A stretch of 64,000 nucleotides of DNA from NCBI GenBank assembly GCA_964057225.1, contig OZ059896.1:19960501-20024500 (forward strand), written 5' to 3'. This stretch comes from Auanema rhodensis. Taxonomy: Eukaryota; Nematoda; Chromadorea; Rhabditida; Rhabditidae. Of this stretch, positions 10,895 through 25,285 are shown piece by piece (the first letter of the stretch is position 1; each line of letters begins with the position of its first letter). A model generated the notes under the pieces. The model saw only the letters and a program-made list of their open reading frames with translations. It was not told the DNA's origin and ran no database searches. The translations under genes were made by a program, and so were the position numbers.

Positions 10895-13800
10895 GGGTGA
10901 AAATCGAGGATATAAGTGTAAACTTATATCAGTTGATATCTCGGTGCATTTTTAAGCTAGCGCAAATCTGATAACACAGATCGACGCAGCTTAAAAATGC
11001 GCATCGAACGCACTATACTGCATTGAGAAACGCTTGATACAAAAATTAGTTATGATCGTTTGAAAAATGATGCATTAGTGTATGTTGAGTTTCCATGTAC
11101 ACTCAACATTGCTTCCAAAAACATTTTGACAAAAATTTTTTCGAAAAATTTCAAAATAATTTAGCAAAAAGTAGATGTTTTTAGATTCCATTTTTCAAGG
11201 CAAAGACGATGGACAATGTTATTCAACGAAAAAATTAATTCTTCAGGGTGAAAATCGAGGATATAAGTGTGAACTTATATCAGTTGATATCTCGGTGCAT
11301 TTTTAAGCTAGCGCAAATCTGATAACACAGATCGACGCAGCTTAAAAATCCGCATCGAATGCACTATACTACATTGAGAAACGCTTAATACAAAAATTAG
11401 TTATGATCGTTTGAAAAATGATGCATTAGTGTATGTTGAGTTTCCATGTACACTCAACATTGCTTCCAAAAACATTTTGACAAAAATTTTTTCGAAAAAT
11501 TTCAAAATAATTTAGCAAAAAGTAGATGTTTTTAGATTCCATTTTTCAAGGCAAAGACGATGGACAATGTTATTCAACGAAAAAATTAATTCTTCAGGGT
11601 GAAAATCGAGGATATAAGTGTGAACTTATATCAGTTGATATCTCGGTGCATTTTTAAGCTAGCGCAAATCTGATAACACAGATCGACGCAGCTTAAAAAT
11701 GCGCATCGAACGCACTATACTGCATTGAGAAACGCTTGATACAAAAATTAGTTATGATCGTTTGAAAAATGATGCATTAGTGTATGTTGAGTTTCCATGT
11801 ACACTCAACATTGCTTCCAAAAACATTTTGACAAAAATTTTTTCGAAAAATTTCGAAATAATTTAGCAAAAAGTAGATGTTTTTAGATTCCTTTATTCAA
11901 GGCAAAGACGATGGACAATGTTATTCAACGAAAAAATTAATTCTTTAGGGTGAAAATCGAGGATATAAGTGTGAACTTATATCAGTTGATATCTCGGTGC
12001 ATTTTTAAGCTAGCGCAAATCTGATAACACAGATCGACGCAGCTTAAAAATCCGCATCGAATGCACTATACTACATTGAGAAACGCTTAATACAAAAATT
12101 AGTTATGATCGTTTGAAAAATGATGCATTAGTGTATGTTGAGTTTCCATGTACACTCAACATTGCTTCCAAAAACATTTTGACAAAAATTTTTTCGAAAA
12201 ATTTCAAAATAATTTAGCAAAAAGTAGATGTTTTTAGATTCCATTTTTCAAGGCAAAGACGATGGACAGTGTTATTCAACGAAAAAATTAATTCTTCAGG
12301 GTGAAAATCGAGGATATAAGTGTGAACTTATATCAGTTGATATCTCGGTGCATTTTTAAGCTAGCGCAAATCTGATAACACAGATCGACGCAGCTTAAAA
12401 ATGCGCATCGAACGCACTATACTGCATTGAGAAACGCTTGATACAAAAATTAGTTATGATCGTTTGAAAAATGATGCATTAGTGTATGTTGAGTTTCCAT
12501 GTACACTCAACATTGCTTCCAAAAACATTTTGACAAAAATTTTTTCGAAAAATTTCAAAATAATTTAGCAAAAAGTAGATGTTTTTAGATTCCATTTTTC
12601 AAGGCAAAGACGATGGACAATGTTATTCAACGAAAAAATTAATTCTTCAGGGTGAAAATCGAGGATATAAGTGTGAACTTATATCAGTTGATATCTCGGT
12701 GCATTTTTAAGCTAGCGCAAATCTGATAACACAGATCGACGCAGCTTAAAAATCCGCATCGAATGCACTATACTACATTGAGAAACGCTTAATACAAAAA
12801 TTAGTTATGATCGTTTGAAAAATGATGCATTAGTGTATGTTGAGTTTCCATGTACACTCAACATTGCTTCCAAAAACATTTTGACAAAAATTTTTTCGAA
12901 AAATTTCAAAATAATTCAGCAAAAAGTAGATGTTTTTAGATTCCATTTTTCAAGGCAAAGACGATGGACAGTGTTATTCAACGAAAAAATTAATTCTTCA
13001 GGGTGAAAATCGAGGATATAAGTGTGAACTTATATCAGTTGATATCTCGGTGCATTTTTAAGCTAGCGCAAATCTGATAACACAGATCGACGCAGCTTAA
13101 AAATCCGCATCGAATGCACTATACTACATTGAGAAACGCTTAATACAAAAATTTGTTATGATTGTTTGAAAAATGATGCATTAGTGTATGTTGAGTTTCC
13201 ATGTACACTCAACATTGCTTCCAAAAACATTTTGACAAAAATTTTTTCGAAAAATTTCGAAATAATTTAGCAAAAAGTAGATGTTTTTAGATTCCTTTAT
13301 TCAAGGCAAAGACGATGGACAATGTTATTCAACGAAAAAATTAATTCTTTAGGGTGAAAATCGAGGATATAAGTGTGAACTTATATCAGTTGATATCTCG
13401 GTGCATTTTTAAGCTAGCGCAAATCTGATAACACAGATCGACGCAGCTTAAAAATCCGCATCGAATGCACTATACTACATTGAGAAACGCTTAATACAAA
13501 AATTAGTTATGATCGTTTGAAAAATGATGCATTAGTGTATGTTGAGTTTCCATGTACACTCAACATTGCTTCCAAAAACATTTTGACAAAAATTTTTTCG
13601 AAAAATTTCAAAATAATTTAGCAAAAAGTAGATGTTTTTAGATTCCATTTTTCAAGGCAAAGACGATGGACAGTGTTATTCAACGAAAAAATTAATTCTT
13701 CAGGGTGAAAATCGAGGATATAAGTGTGAACTTATATCAGTTGATATCTCGGTGCATTTTTAAGCTAGCGCAAATCTGATAACACAGATCGACGCAGCTT

Positions 13801-16800
13801 AAAAATCCGCATCGAATGCACTATACTACATTGAGAAACGCTTAATACAAAAATTAGTTATGATCGTTTGAAAAATGATGCATTAGTGTATGTTGAGTTT
13901 CCATGTACACTCAACATTGCTTCCAAAAACATTTTGACAAAAATTTTTTCGAAAAATTTCAAAATAATTTAGCAAAAAGTAGATGTTTTTAGATTCCATT
14001 TTTCAAGGCAAAGACGATGGACAGTGTTATTCAACGAAAAAATTAATTCTTCAGGGTGAAAATCGAGGATATAAGTGTGAACTTATATCAGTTGATATCT
14101 CGGTGCATTTTTAAGCTAGCGCAAATCTGATAACACAGATCGACGCAGCTTAAAAATCCGCATCGAATGCACTATACTACATTGAGAAACGCTTAATACA
14201 AAAATTAGTTATGATCGTTTGAAAAATGATGCATTAGTGTATGTTGAGTTTCCATGTACACTCAACATTGCTTCCAAAAACATTTTGACAAAAATTTTTT
14301 CGAAAAATTTCAAAATAATTTAGCAAAAAGTAGATGTTTTTAGATTCCATTTTTCAAGGCAAAGACGATGGACAGTGTTATTCAACGAAAAAATTAATTC
14401 TTCAGGGTGAAAATCGAGGATATAAGTGTGAACTTATATCAGTTGATATCTCGGTGCATTTTTAAGCTAGCGCAAATCTGATAACACAGATCGACGCAGC
14501 TTAAAAATCCGCATCGAATGCACTATACTACATTGAGAAACGCTTAATACAAAAATTAGTTATGATCGTTTGAAAAATGATGCATTAGTGTATGTTGAGT
14601 TTCCATGTACACTCAACATTGCTTCCAAAAACATTTTGACAAAAATTTTTTCGAAAAATTTCAAAATAATTTAGCAAAAAGTAGATGTTTTTAGATTCCA
14701 TTTTTCAAGGCAAAGACGATGGACAGTGTTATTCAACGAAAAAATTAATTCTTCAGGGTGAAAATCGAGGATATAAGTGTGAACTTATATCAGTTGATAT
14801 CTCGGTGCATTTTTAAGCTAGCGCAAATCTGATAACACAGATCGACGCAGCTTAAAAATCCGCATCGAATGCACTATACTACATTGAGAAACGCTTAATA
14901 CAAAAATTAGTTATGATCGTTTGAAAAATGATGCATTAGTGTATGTTGAGTTTCCATGTACACTCAACATTGCTTCCAAAAACATTTTGACAAAAATTTT
15001 TTCGAAAAATTTCAAAATAATTTAGCAAAAAGTAGATGTTTTTAGATTCCATTTTTCAAGGCAAAGACGATGGACAGTGTTATTCAACGAAAAAATTAAT
15101 TCTTCAGGGTGAAAATCGAGGATATAAGTGTGAACTTATATCAGTTGATATCTCGGTGCATTTTTAAGCTAGCGCAAATTTGATAACACAGATCGACGCA
15201 GCTTAAAAATCCGCATCGAATGCACTATACTACATTGAAAAACGCTTAATACAAAAATTAGTTATGATCGTTTGAAAAATGATGCATTAGTGTATGTTGA
15301 GTTTCCATGTACACTCAACATTGCTTCCAAAAACATTTTGACAAAAATTTTTTCGAAAAATTTCAAAATAATTTAGCAAAAAGTAGATGTTTTTAGATTC
15401 CTTTATTCAAGACAAAGACGATGGACAATGTTATTCAACGAAAAAATTAATTCTTTAGGGTGAAAATCGAGGATATAAGTGTGAACTTATATCAGTTGAT
15501 ATCTTGGTGCATTTTTAAGCTAGCGCAAATCTGATAACACAGATCGACGCAGCTTAAAAATCCGCATCGAATGCACTATACTACATTGAGAAACGCTTAA
15601 TACAAAAATTAGTTATGATCGTTTGAAAAATGATGCATTAGTGTATGTTGAGTTTCCATGTACACTCAACATTGCTTCCAAAAACATTTTGACAAAAATT
15701 TTTTCGAAAAATTTCAAAATAATTTAGCAAAAAGTAGATGTTTTTAGATTCCATTTTTCAAGGCAAAGACGATGGACAGTGTTATTCAACGAAAAAATTA
15801 ATTCTTCAGGGTGAAAATCGAGGATATAAGTGTGAACTTATATCAGTTGATATCTCGGTGCATTTTTAAGCTAGCGCAAATCTGATAACACAGATCGACG
15901 CAGCTTAAAAATCCGCATCGAATGCACTATACTACATTGAGAAACGCTTAATACAAAAATTAGTTATGATCGTTTGAAAAATGATGCATTAGTGTATGTT
16001 GAGTTTCCATGTACACTCAACATTGCTTCCAAAAACATTTTGACAAAAATTTTTTCGAAAAATTTCAAAATAATTTAGCAAAAAGTAGATGTTTTTAGAT
16101 TCCATTTTTCAAGGCAAAGACGATGGACAGTGTTATTCAACGAAAAAATTAATTCTTCAGGGTGAAAATCGAGGATATAAGTGTGAACTTATATCAGTTG
16201 ATATCTCGGTGCATTTTTAAGCTAGCGCAAATCTGATAACACAGATCGACGCAGCTTAAAAATCCGCATCGAATGCACTATACTACATTGAGAAACGCTT
16301 AATACAAAAATTAGTTATGATCGTTTGAAAAATGATGCATTAGTGTATGTTGAGTTTCCATGTACACTCAACATTGCTTCCAAAAACATTTTGACAAAAA
16401 TTTTTTCGAAAAATTTCAAAATAATTTAGCAAAAAGTAGATGTTTTTAGATTCCATTTTTCAAGGCAAAGACGATGGACAGTGTTATTCAACGAAAAAAT
16501 TAATTCTTCAGGGTGAAAATCGAGGATATAAGTGTGAACTTATATCAGTTGATATCTCGGTGCATTTTTAAGCTAGCGCAAATCTGATAACACAGATCGA
16601 CGCAGCTTAAAAATCCGCATCGAATGCACTATACTACATTGAGAAACGCTTAATACAAAAATTAGTTATGATCGTTTGAAAAATGATGCATTAGTGTATG
16701 TTGAGTTTCCATGTACACTCAACATTGCTTCCAAAAACATTTTGACAAAAATTTTTTCGAAAAATTTCAAAATAATTTAGCAAAAAGTAGATGTTTTTAG

Positions 16801-18616
16801 ATTCCTTTATTCAAGACAAAGACGATGGACAATGTTATTCAACGAAAAAATTAATTCTTTAGGGTGAAAATCGAGGATATAAGTGTGAACTTATATCAGT
16901 TGATATCTTGGTGCATTTTTAAGCTAGCGCAAATCTGATAACACAGATCGACGCAGCTTAAAAATCCGCATCGAATGCACTATACTACATTGAGAAACGC
17001 TTGATACAAAAATTAGTTATGATCGTTTGAAAAATGATGCATTAGTGTATGTTGAGTTTCCATGTACACTCAACATTGCTTCCAAAAACATTTTGACAAA
17101 AATTTTTTCGAAAAATTTCAAAATAATTTAGCAAAAAGTAGATGTTTTTAGATTCCTTTATTCAAGGCAAAGACGATGGACAATGTTATTCAACGAAAAA
17201 ATTAATTCTTCAGGGTGAAAATCGAGGATATAAGTGTGAACTTATATCAGTTGATATCTCGGTGCATTTTTAAGCTAGCGCAAATCTGATAACACAGATC
17301 GACGCAGCTTAAAAATCCGCATCGAATGCACTATACTACATTGAGAAACGCTTAATACAAAAATTAGTTATGATCGTTTGAAAAATGATGCATTAGTGTA
17401 TGTTGAGTTTCCATGTACACTCAACATTGCTTCCAAAAACATTTTGACAAAAATTTTTTCGAAAAATTTCAAAATAATTTAGCAAAAAGTATATGTTTTT
17501 AGATTCCATTTTTCAAGGCAAAGACGATGGACAGTGTTATTCAACGAAAAAATTAATTCTTCAGGGTGAAAATCGAGGATATAAGTGTGAACTTATATCA
17601 GTTGATATCTCGGTGCATTTTTAAGCTAGCGCAAATCTGATAACACAGATCGACGCAGCTTAAAAATCCGCATTGAATGCACTATACTACATTGAGAAAC
17701 GCTTAATACAAAAATTAGTTATGATCGTTTGAAAAATGATGCATTAGTGTATGTTGAGTTTCCATGTACACTCAACATTGCTTCCAAAAACATTTTGACA
17801 AAAATTTTTTCGAAAAATTTCGAAATAATTTAGCAAAAAGTAGATGTTTTTAGATTCCTTTATTCAAGGCAAAGACGATGGACAATGTTATTCAACGAAA
17901 AAATTAATTCTTTAGGGTGAAAATCGAGGATATAAGTGTGAACTTATATCAGTTGATATCTTGGTGCATTTTTAAGCTAGCGCAAATCTGATAACACAGA
18001 TCGACGCAGCTTAAAAATCCGCATCGAATGCACTATACTACATTGAAAAACGCTTAATACAAAAATTAGTTATGATCGTTTGAAAAATGATGCATTAGTG
18101 TATGTTGAGTTTCCATGTACACTCAACATTGCTTCCAAAAACATTTTGACAAAAATTTTTTCGAAAAATTTCAAAATAATTTAGCAAAAAGTAGATGTTT
18201 TTAGATTCCATTTTTCAAGGCAAAGACGATGGACAATGTTATTCAACGGAAAAATTATTTCTTCAGGGTGAAAATCGAGGATATAAGTGTGAACTTATAT
18301 CAGTTGATATCTCGGTGCATTTTTAAGCTAGCGCAAATCTGATAACACAGATCGACGCAGCTTAAAAATGCGCATCGAATGCACTATACTACATTGAGAA
18401 ACGCTTGATACAAAAATTAGTTATGATCGTTTGAAAAATGATGCATTAGTGTATGTTGAGTTTCCATGTACACTCAACATTGCTTCCAAAAACATTTTGA
18501 CAAAAATTTTTTCGAAAAATTTCAAAATAATTTAGCAAAAAGTAGATGTTTTTAGATTCCATTTTTCAAGGCAAAGACGATGGACAATGTTATTCAACGA
18601 AAAAATTAATTCTTCA
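10895..18616. repeat. Block B: mixed monomers, no clear long HOR (M32-M53)
   Basis: Twenty-two monomers dominated by the CTTAAT form. Three states of the tail alternate: CCATTTTTC with GACAGTG, CCATTTTTC with GACAATG, and CCTTTATTC with GACAATG followed by CTTTAGGG. Type A markers (GCGC...AACGC) appear only in M32, M34 and M36. CTTTAGGG tails are often, not always, followed by a monomer with TCTTGGTG. I see no repeating order longer than two or three units except the homogenised runs. Single changes include TTTGTTATGATTG near 13151 and AATTCAGC near 12915. Confidence 0.85.
13352..15106. repeat. Run of five apparently identical monomers (M39-M43)
   Basis: Five consecutive 351-bp units (starting 13352, 13703, 14054, 14405, 14756) look base-for-base identical by eye. 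All have GTGAAC, CTCGG, CCGC, CTTAAT, CCATTTTTC and GACAGTG. Two more copies of the same sequence lie at 15809-16510, preceded by one (15458) that differs only by TCTTGG. Such a run indicates recent amplification of one monomer. Confidence 0.85.
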
Positions 18617-21424
18617 GGGTGAAAATCGAGAATATAAGTGTGAACTTATATCAGTTGATATCTCGGTGCATTTTTAAGCTAGCGCAAATCTGATAACACA
18701 GATCGACGCAGCTTAAAAATCCGCATCGAATGCACTATACTACATTGAGAAACGCTTAATACAAAAATTAGTTATGATCGTTTGAAAAATGATGCATTAG
18801 TGTATGTTGAGTTTCCATGTACACTCAACATTGCTTCCAAAAACATTTTGATAAAAATTTTTTCGAAAAATTTCAAAATAATTTAGCAAAAAGTAGATGT
18901 TTTTAGATTCCTTTTTTCAAGGCAAAGACGATGGACAATGTTATTCAACGAAAAAATTATTCCTTCAGGGTGAAAATCGAAGATATAAGTGTGAACTTAT
19001 ATCAGTTGATATCTCGGTGCATTTTTAAGCTAGCGCAAATCTGATAACAGAGATCGACGCAGCTTAAAAATCCGCATCGAATGCACTATACTACATTGAG
19101 AAACGCTTAATACAAAAATTAGTTATGATCGTTTGAAAAATGATGCATTAGTGTATGTTGAGTTTCCATGTACACTCAACATTGCTTCCAAAAACATTTT
19201 GACAAAAATTTTTTCGAAAAATTTCAAAATAATTTAGCAAAAAGTAGATGTTTTTAGATTCCATTTTTCAAGGCAAAGACGATGGACAATGTTATTCAAC
19301 GAAAAAATTAATTCTTCAGGGTGAAAATCGAGGATATAAGTGTGAACTTATATCAGTTGATATCTCGGTGCATTTTTAAGCTAGCGCAAATCTGATAACA
19401 CAGATCGACGCAGCTTAAAAATCCGCATCGAATGCACTATACTACATTGAGAAACGCTTAATACAAAAATTAGTTATGATCGTTTGGAAAATGATGCATT
19501 AGTGTATGTTGAGTTTCCATGTACACTCAACATTGCTTCCAAAAACATTTTGACAAAAATTTTTTCGAAAAATTTCAAAATAATTTAGCAAAAAGTAGAT
19601 GTTTTTAGATTCCATTTTTCAAGGCAAAGACGATGGACAGTGTTATTCAACGAAAAAATTAATTCTTCAGGGTGAAAATCGAGGATATAAGTGTGAACTT
19701 ATATCAGTTGATATCTCGGTGCATTTTTAAGCTAGCGCAAATTTGATAACACAGATCGACGCAGCTTAAAAATCCGCATCGAATGCACTATACTACATTG
19801 AAAAACGCTTAATACAAAAATTAGTTATGATCGTTTGAAAAATGATGCATTAGTGTATGTTGAGTTTCCATGTACACTCAACATTGCTTCCAAAAACATT
19901 TTGACAAAAATTTTTTCGAAAAATTTCAAAATAATTTAGCAAAAAGTAGATGTTTTTAGATTCCATTTTTCAAGGCAAAGACGATGGACAATGTTATTCA
20001 ACGAAAAAATTAATTCTTCAGGGTGAAAATCGAGGATATAAGTGTGAACTTATATCAGTTGATATCTTGGTGCATTTTTAAGCTAGCGCAAATCTGATAA
20101 CACAGATCGACGCAGCTTAAAAATCCGCATCGAATGCACTATACTACATTGAGAAACGCTTAATACAAAAATTAGTTATGATCGTTTGGAAAATGATGCA
20201 TTAGTGTATGTTGAGTTTCCATGTACACTCAACATTGCTTCCAAAAACATTTTGATAAAAATTTTTTCGAAAAATTTCAAAATAATTTAGCAAAAAGTAG
20301 ATGTTTTTAGATTCCTTTTTTCAAGGCAAAGACGATGGACAATGTTATTCAACGAAAAAATTATTCCTTCAGGGTGAAAATCGAAGATATAAGTGTGAAC
20401 TTATATCAGTTGATATCTCGGTGCATTTTTAAGCTAGCGCAAATCTGATAACAGAGATCGACGCAGCTTAAAAATCCGCATCGAATGCACTATACTACAT
20501 TGAGAAACGCTTAATACAAAAATTAGTTATGATCGTTTGAAAAATGATGCATTAGTGTATGTTGAGTTTCCATGTACACTCAACATTGCTTCCAAAAACA
20601 TTTTGACAAAAATTTTTTCGAAAAATTTCAAAATAATTTAGCAAAAAGTAGATGTTTTTAGATTCCATTTTTCAAGGCAAAGACGATGGACAATGTTATT
20701 CAACGAAAAAATTAATTCTTCAGGGTGAAAATCGAGGATATAAGTGTGAACTTATATCAGTTGATATCTCGGTGCATTTTTAAGCTAGCGCAAATCTGAT
20801 AACACAGATCGACGCAGCTTAAAAATCCGCATCGAATGCACTATACTACATTGAGAAACGCTTAATACAAAAATTAGTTATGATCGTTTGGAAAATGATG
20901 CATTAGTGTATGTTGAGTTTCCATGTACACTCAACATTGCTTCCAAAAACATTTTGACAAAAATTTTTTCGAAAAATTTCAAAATAATTTAGCAAAAAGT
21001 AGATGTTTTTAGATTCCATTTTTCAAGGCAAAGACGATGGACAGTGTTATTCAACGAAAAAATTAATTCTTCAGGGTGAAAATCGAGGATATAAGTGTGA
21101 ACTTATATCAGTTGATATCTCGGTGCATTTTTAAGCTAGCGCAAATTTGATAACACAGATCGACGCAGCTTAAAAATCCGCATCGAATGCACTATACTAC
21201 ATTGAAAAACGCTTAATACAAAAATTAGTTATGATCGTTTGAAAAATGATGCATTAGTGTATGTTGAGTTTCCATGTACACTCAACATTGCTTCCAAAAA
21301 CATTTTGACAAAAATTTTTTCGAAAAATTTCAAAATATTTTAGCAAAAAGTAGATGTTTTTAGATTCCTTTATTCAAGACAAAGACGATGGACAATGTTA
21401 TTCAACGAAAAAATTAATTCTTTA
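18617..21424. repeat. Duplicated 4-mer, 2 x 1404 bp (M54-M57, M58-M61)
   Basis: Units 18617-20020 and 20021-21424 share the series: GATAAAAA with a TTATTCCTTC tail; GAAGATATA with AACAGAG; TTTGGAAAA with GACAGTG; then AAATTTGATAAC with TTGAAAAACG. M58 is itself a hybrid, because it adds TTTGGAAAA upstream of GATAAAAA. M61 has a different right half (AAAATATTTTAG, CCTTTATTCAAGACA) from M57. Confidence 0.8.
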
Positions 21425-24400
21425 GGGTGAAAATCGAGGATATAAGTGTGAACTTATATCAGTTGATATCTTGGTGCATTTTTAAGCTAGCGCAAATCTG
21501 ATAACACAGATCGACGCAGCTTAAAAATCCGCATCGAATGCACTATACTACATTGAGAAACGCTTAATACAAAAATTAGTTATGATCGTTTGAAAAATGA
21601 TGCATTAGTGTATGTTGAGTTTCCATGTACACTCAACATTGCTTCCAAAAACATTTTGACAAAAATTTTTTCGAAAAATTTCGAAATAATTTAGCAAAAA
21701 GTAGATGTTTTTAGATTCCTTTATTCAAGACAAAGACGATGGACAATGTTATTCAACGAAAAAATTAATTCTTTAGGGTGAAAATCGAGGATATAAGTGT
21801 GAACTTATATCAGTTGATATCTTGGTGCATTTTTAAGCTAGCGCAAATTTGATAACACAGATCGACGCAGCTTAAAAATCCGCATCGAATGCACTATACT
21901 ACATTGAAAAACGCTTAATACAAAAATTAGTTATGATCGTTTGAAAAATGATGCATTAGTGTATGTTGAGTTTCCATGTACACTCAACATTGCTTCCAAA
22001 AACATTTTGACAAAAATTTTTTCGAAAAATTTCAAAATAATTTAGCAAAAAGTAGATGTTTTTAGATTCCTTCATTCAAGGCAAAGACGATGGACAATGT
22101 TATTCAACGAAAAAATTAATTCTTCAGGGTGAAAATCGAGGATATAAGTGTGAACTTATATCAGTTGATATCTCGGTGCATTTTTAAGCTAGCGCAAATC
22201 TGATAACACAGATCGACGCAGCTTAAAAATGCGCATCGAACGCACTATACTGCATTGAGAAACGCTTGATACAAAAATTAGTTATGATCGTTTGAAAAAT
22301 GATGCATTAGTGTATGTTGAGTTTCCATGTACACTCAACATTGCTTCCAAAAACATTTTGACAAAAATTTTTTCGAAAAATTTCAAAATAATTTAGCAAA
22401 AAGTAGATGTTTTTAGATTCCTTTATTCAAGACAAAGACGATGGACAATGTTATTCAACGAAAAAATTAATTCTTTAGGGTGAAAATCGAGGATATAAGT
22501 GTGAACTTATATCAGTTGATATCTCGGTGCATTTTTAAGCTAGCGCAAATCTGATAACAGAGATCGACGCAGCTTAAAAATCCGCATCGAATGCACTATA
22601 CTACATTGAGAAACGCTTAATACAAAAATTAGTTATGATCGTTTGAAAAATGATGCATTAGTGTATGTTGAGTTTCCATGTACACTCAACATTGCTTCCA
22701 AAAACATTTTGACAAAAATTTTTTCGAAAAATTTCAAAATAATTTAGCAAAAAGTAGATGTTTTTAGATTCCATTTTTCAAGGCAAAGACGATGGACAAT
22801 GTTATTCAACGAAAAAATTAATTCTTCAGGGTGAAAATCGAGGATATAAGTGTGAACTTATATCAGTTGATATCTCGGTGCATTTTTAAGCTAGCGCAAA
22901 TCTGATAACACAGATCGACGCAGCTTAAAAATCCGCATCGAATGCACTATACTACATTGAGAAACGCTTAATACAAAAATTAGTTATGATCGTTTGGAAA
23001 ATGATGCATTAGTGTATGTTGAGTTTCCATGTACACTCAACATTGCTTCCAAAAACATTTTGACAAAAATTTTTTCGAAAAATTTCAAAATAATTTAGCA
23101 AAAAGTAGATGTTTTTAGATTCCATTTTTCAAGGCAAAGACGATGGACAGTGTTATTCAACGAAAAAATTAATTCTTCAGGGTGAAAATCGAGGATATAA
23201 GTGTGAACTTATATCAGTTGATATCTCGGTGCATTTTTAAGCTAGCGCAAATTTGATAACACAGATCGACGCAGCTTAAAAATCCGCATCGAATGCACTA
23301 TACTACATTGAAAAACGCTTAATACAAAAATTAGTTATGATCGTTTGAAAAATGATGCATTAGTGTATGTTGAGTTTCCATGTACACTCAACATTGCTTC
23401 CAAAAACATTTTGACAAAAATTTTTTCGAAAAATTTCAAAATATTTTAGCAAAAAGTAGATGTTTTTAGATTCCTTTATTCAAGACAAAGACGATGGACA
23501 ATGTTATTCAACGAAAAAATTAATTCTTTAGGGTGAAAATCGAGGATATAAGTGTGAACTTATATCAGTTGATATCTTGGTGCATTTTTAAGCTAGCGCA
23601 AATCTGATAACACAGATCGACGCAGCTTAAAAATCCGCATCGAATGCACTATACTACATTGAGAAACGCTTAATACAAAAATTAGTTATGATCGTTTGAA
23701 AAATGATGCATTAGTGTATGTTGAGTTTCCATGTACACTCAACATTGCTTCCAAAAACATTTTGACAAAAATTTTTTCGAAAAATTTCGAAATAATTTAG
23801 CAAAAAGTAGATGTTTTTAGATTCCTTTATTCAAGACAAAGACGATGGACAATGTTATTCAACGAAAAAATTAATTCTTTAGGGTGAAAATCGAGGATAT
23901 AAGTGTGAACTTATATCAGTTGATATCTTGGTGCATTTTTAAGCTAGCGCAAATTTGATAACACAGATCGACGCAGCTTAAAAATCCGCATCGAATGCAC
24001 TATACTACATTGAAAAACGCTTAATACAAAAATTAGTTATGATCGTTTGAAAAATGATGCATTAGTGTATGTTGAGTTTCCATGTACACTCAACATTGCT
24101 TCCAAAAACATTTTGACAAAAATTTTTTCGAAAAATTTCAAAATAATTTAGCAAAAAGTAGATGTTTTTAGATTCCTTCATTCAAGGCAAAGACGATGGA
24201 CAATGTTATTCAACGAAAAAATTAATTCTTCAGGGTGAAAATCGAGGATATAAGTGTGAACTTATATCAGTTGATATCTCGGTGCATTTTTAAGCTAGCG
24301 CAAATCTGATAACACAGATCGACGCAGCTTAAAAATGCGCATCGAACGCACTATACTGCATTGAGAAACGCTTGATACAAAAATTAGTTATGATCGTTTG

Positions 24401-24583
24401 AAAAATGATGCATTAGTGTATGTTGAGTTTCCATGTACACTCAACATTGCTTCCAAAAACATTTTGACAAAAATTTTTTCGAAAAATTTCAAAATAATTT
24501 AGCAAAAAGTAGATGTTTTTAGATTCCTTTATTCAAGACAAAGACGATGGACAATGTTATTCAACGAAAAAATTAATTCTTTA
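20723..24583. repeat. Duplicated 6-mer, 2106-bp period (M60-M64 and M66-M70)
   Basis: Five monomers at 20723-22477 are repeated in the same order at 22829-24583, with one intervening monomer (M65) completing the 6-unit period. Shared series: TTTGGAAAA; AAATTTGATAAC with AAAATATTTTAG; TCTTGG with GAAATAATT; TCTTGG with AAATTTGATAAC and CCTTCATTC; then a type A monomer with CCTTTATTCAAGACA. M71 repeats M69 instead of M65, so the second copy ends in a local rearrangement. Confidence 0.85.
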
Positions 24584-25285
24584 GGGTGAAAATCGAGGAT
24601 ATAAGTGTGAACTTATATCAGTTGATATCTTGGTGCATTTTTAAGCTAGCGCAAATTTGATAACACAGATCGACGCAGCTTAAAAATCCGCATCGAATGC
24701 ACTATACTACATTGAAAAACGCTTAATACAAAAATTAGTTATGATCGTTTGAAAAATGATGCATTAGTGTATGTTGAGTTTCCATGTACACTCAACATTG
24801 CTTCCAAAAACATTTTGACAAAAATTTTTTCGAAAAATTTCAAAATAATTTAGCAAAAAGTAGATGTTTTTAGATTCCTTCATTCAAGGCAAAGACGATG
24901 GACAATGTTATTCAACGAAAAAATTAATTCTTCAGGGTGAAAATCGAGGATATAAGTGTGAACTTATATCAGTTGATATCTCGGTGCATTTTTAAGCTAG
25001 CGCAAATCTGATAACACAGATCGACGCAGCTTAAAAATCCGCATCGAATGCACTATACTACATTGAGAAACGCTTAATACAAAAATTAGTTATGATCGTT
25101 TGAAAAATGATGCATTAGTGTATGTTGAGTTTCCATGTACACTCAACATTGCTTCCAAAAACATTTTGACAAAAATTTTTTCGAAAAATTTCAAAATAAT
25201 TTAGCAAAAAGTAGATGTTTTTAGATTCCATTTTTCAAGGCAAAGACGATGGACAATGTTATTCAACGAAAAAATTAATTCTTCA

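Larger units (their letters stand above)
18617..24934. repeat. Block C: overlapping 4-mer and 6-mer higher-order repeats (M54-M71)
   Basis: Two nested periods are visible. Rare GATAAAAA monomers (near 18852 and 20256) lie 1404 bp apart (4 units). TTTGGAAAA monomers lie near 19487, 20189, 20891 and 22997 (2, 2 and 6 units). CCTTCATTC monomers lie near 22073, 24179 and 24881 (6 and 2 units). AAAATATTTTAG occurs near 21335 and 23441 (6 units). The 6-mer copy therefore began inside the second 4-mer copy. Confidence 0.85.

Noticed and set aside
12815-13006. 63-residue open reading frame on the plus strand
   Set aside because: It lies wholly within satellite monomers and exists only because one unit has AATTCAGC where the others have AATTTAGC, which removes a stop codon. 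There is no coding signal or conserved protein feature.
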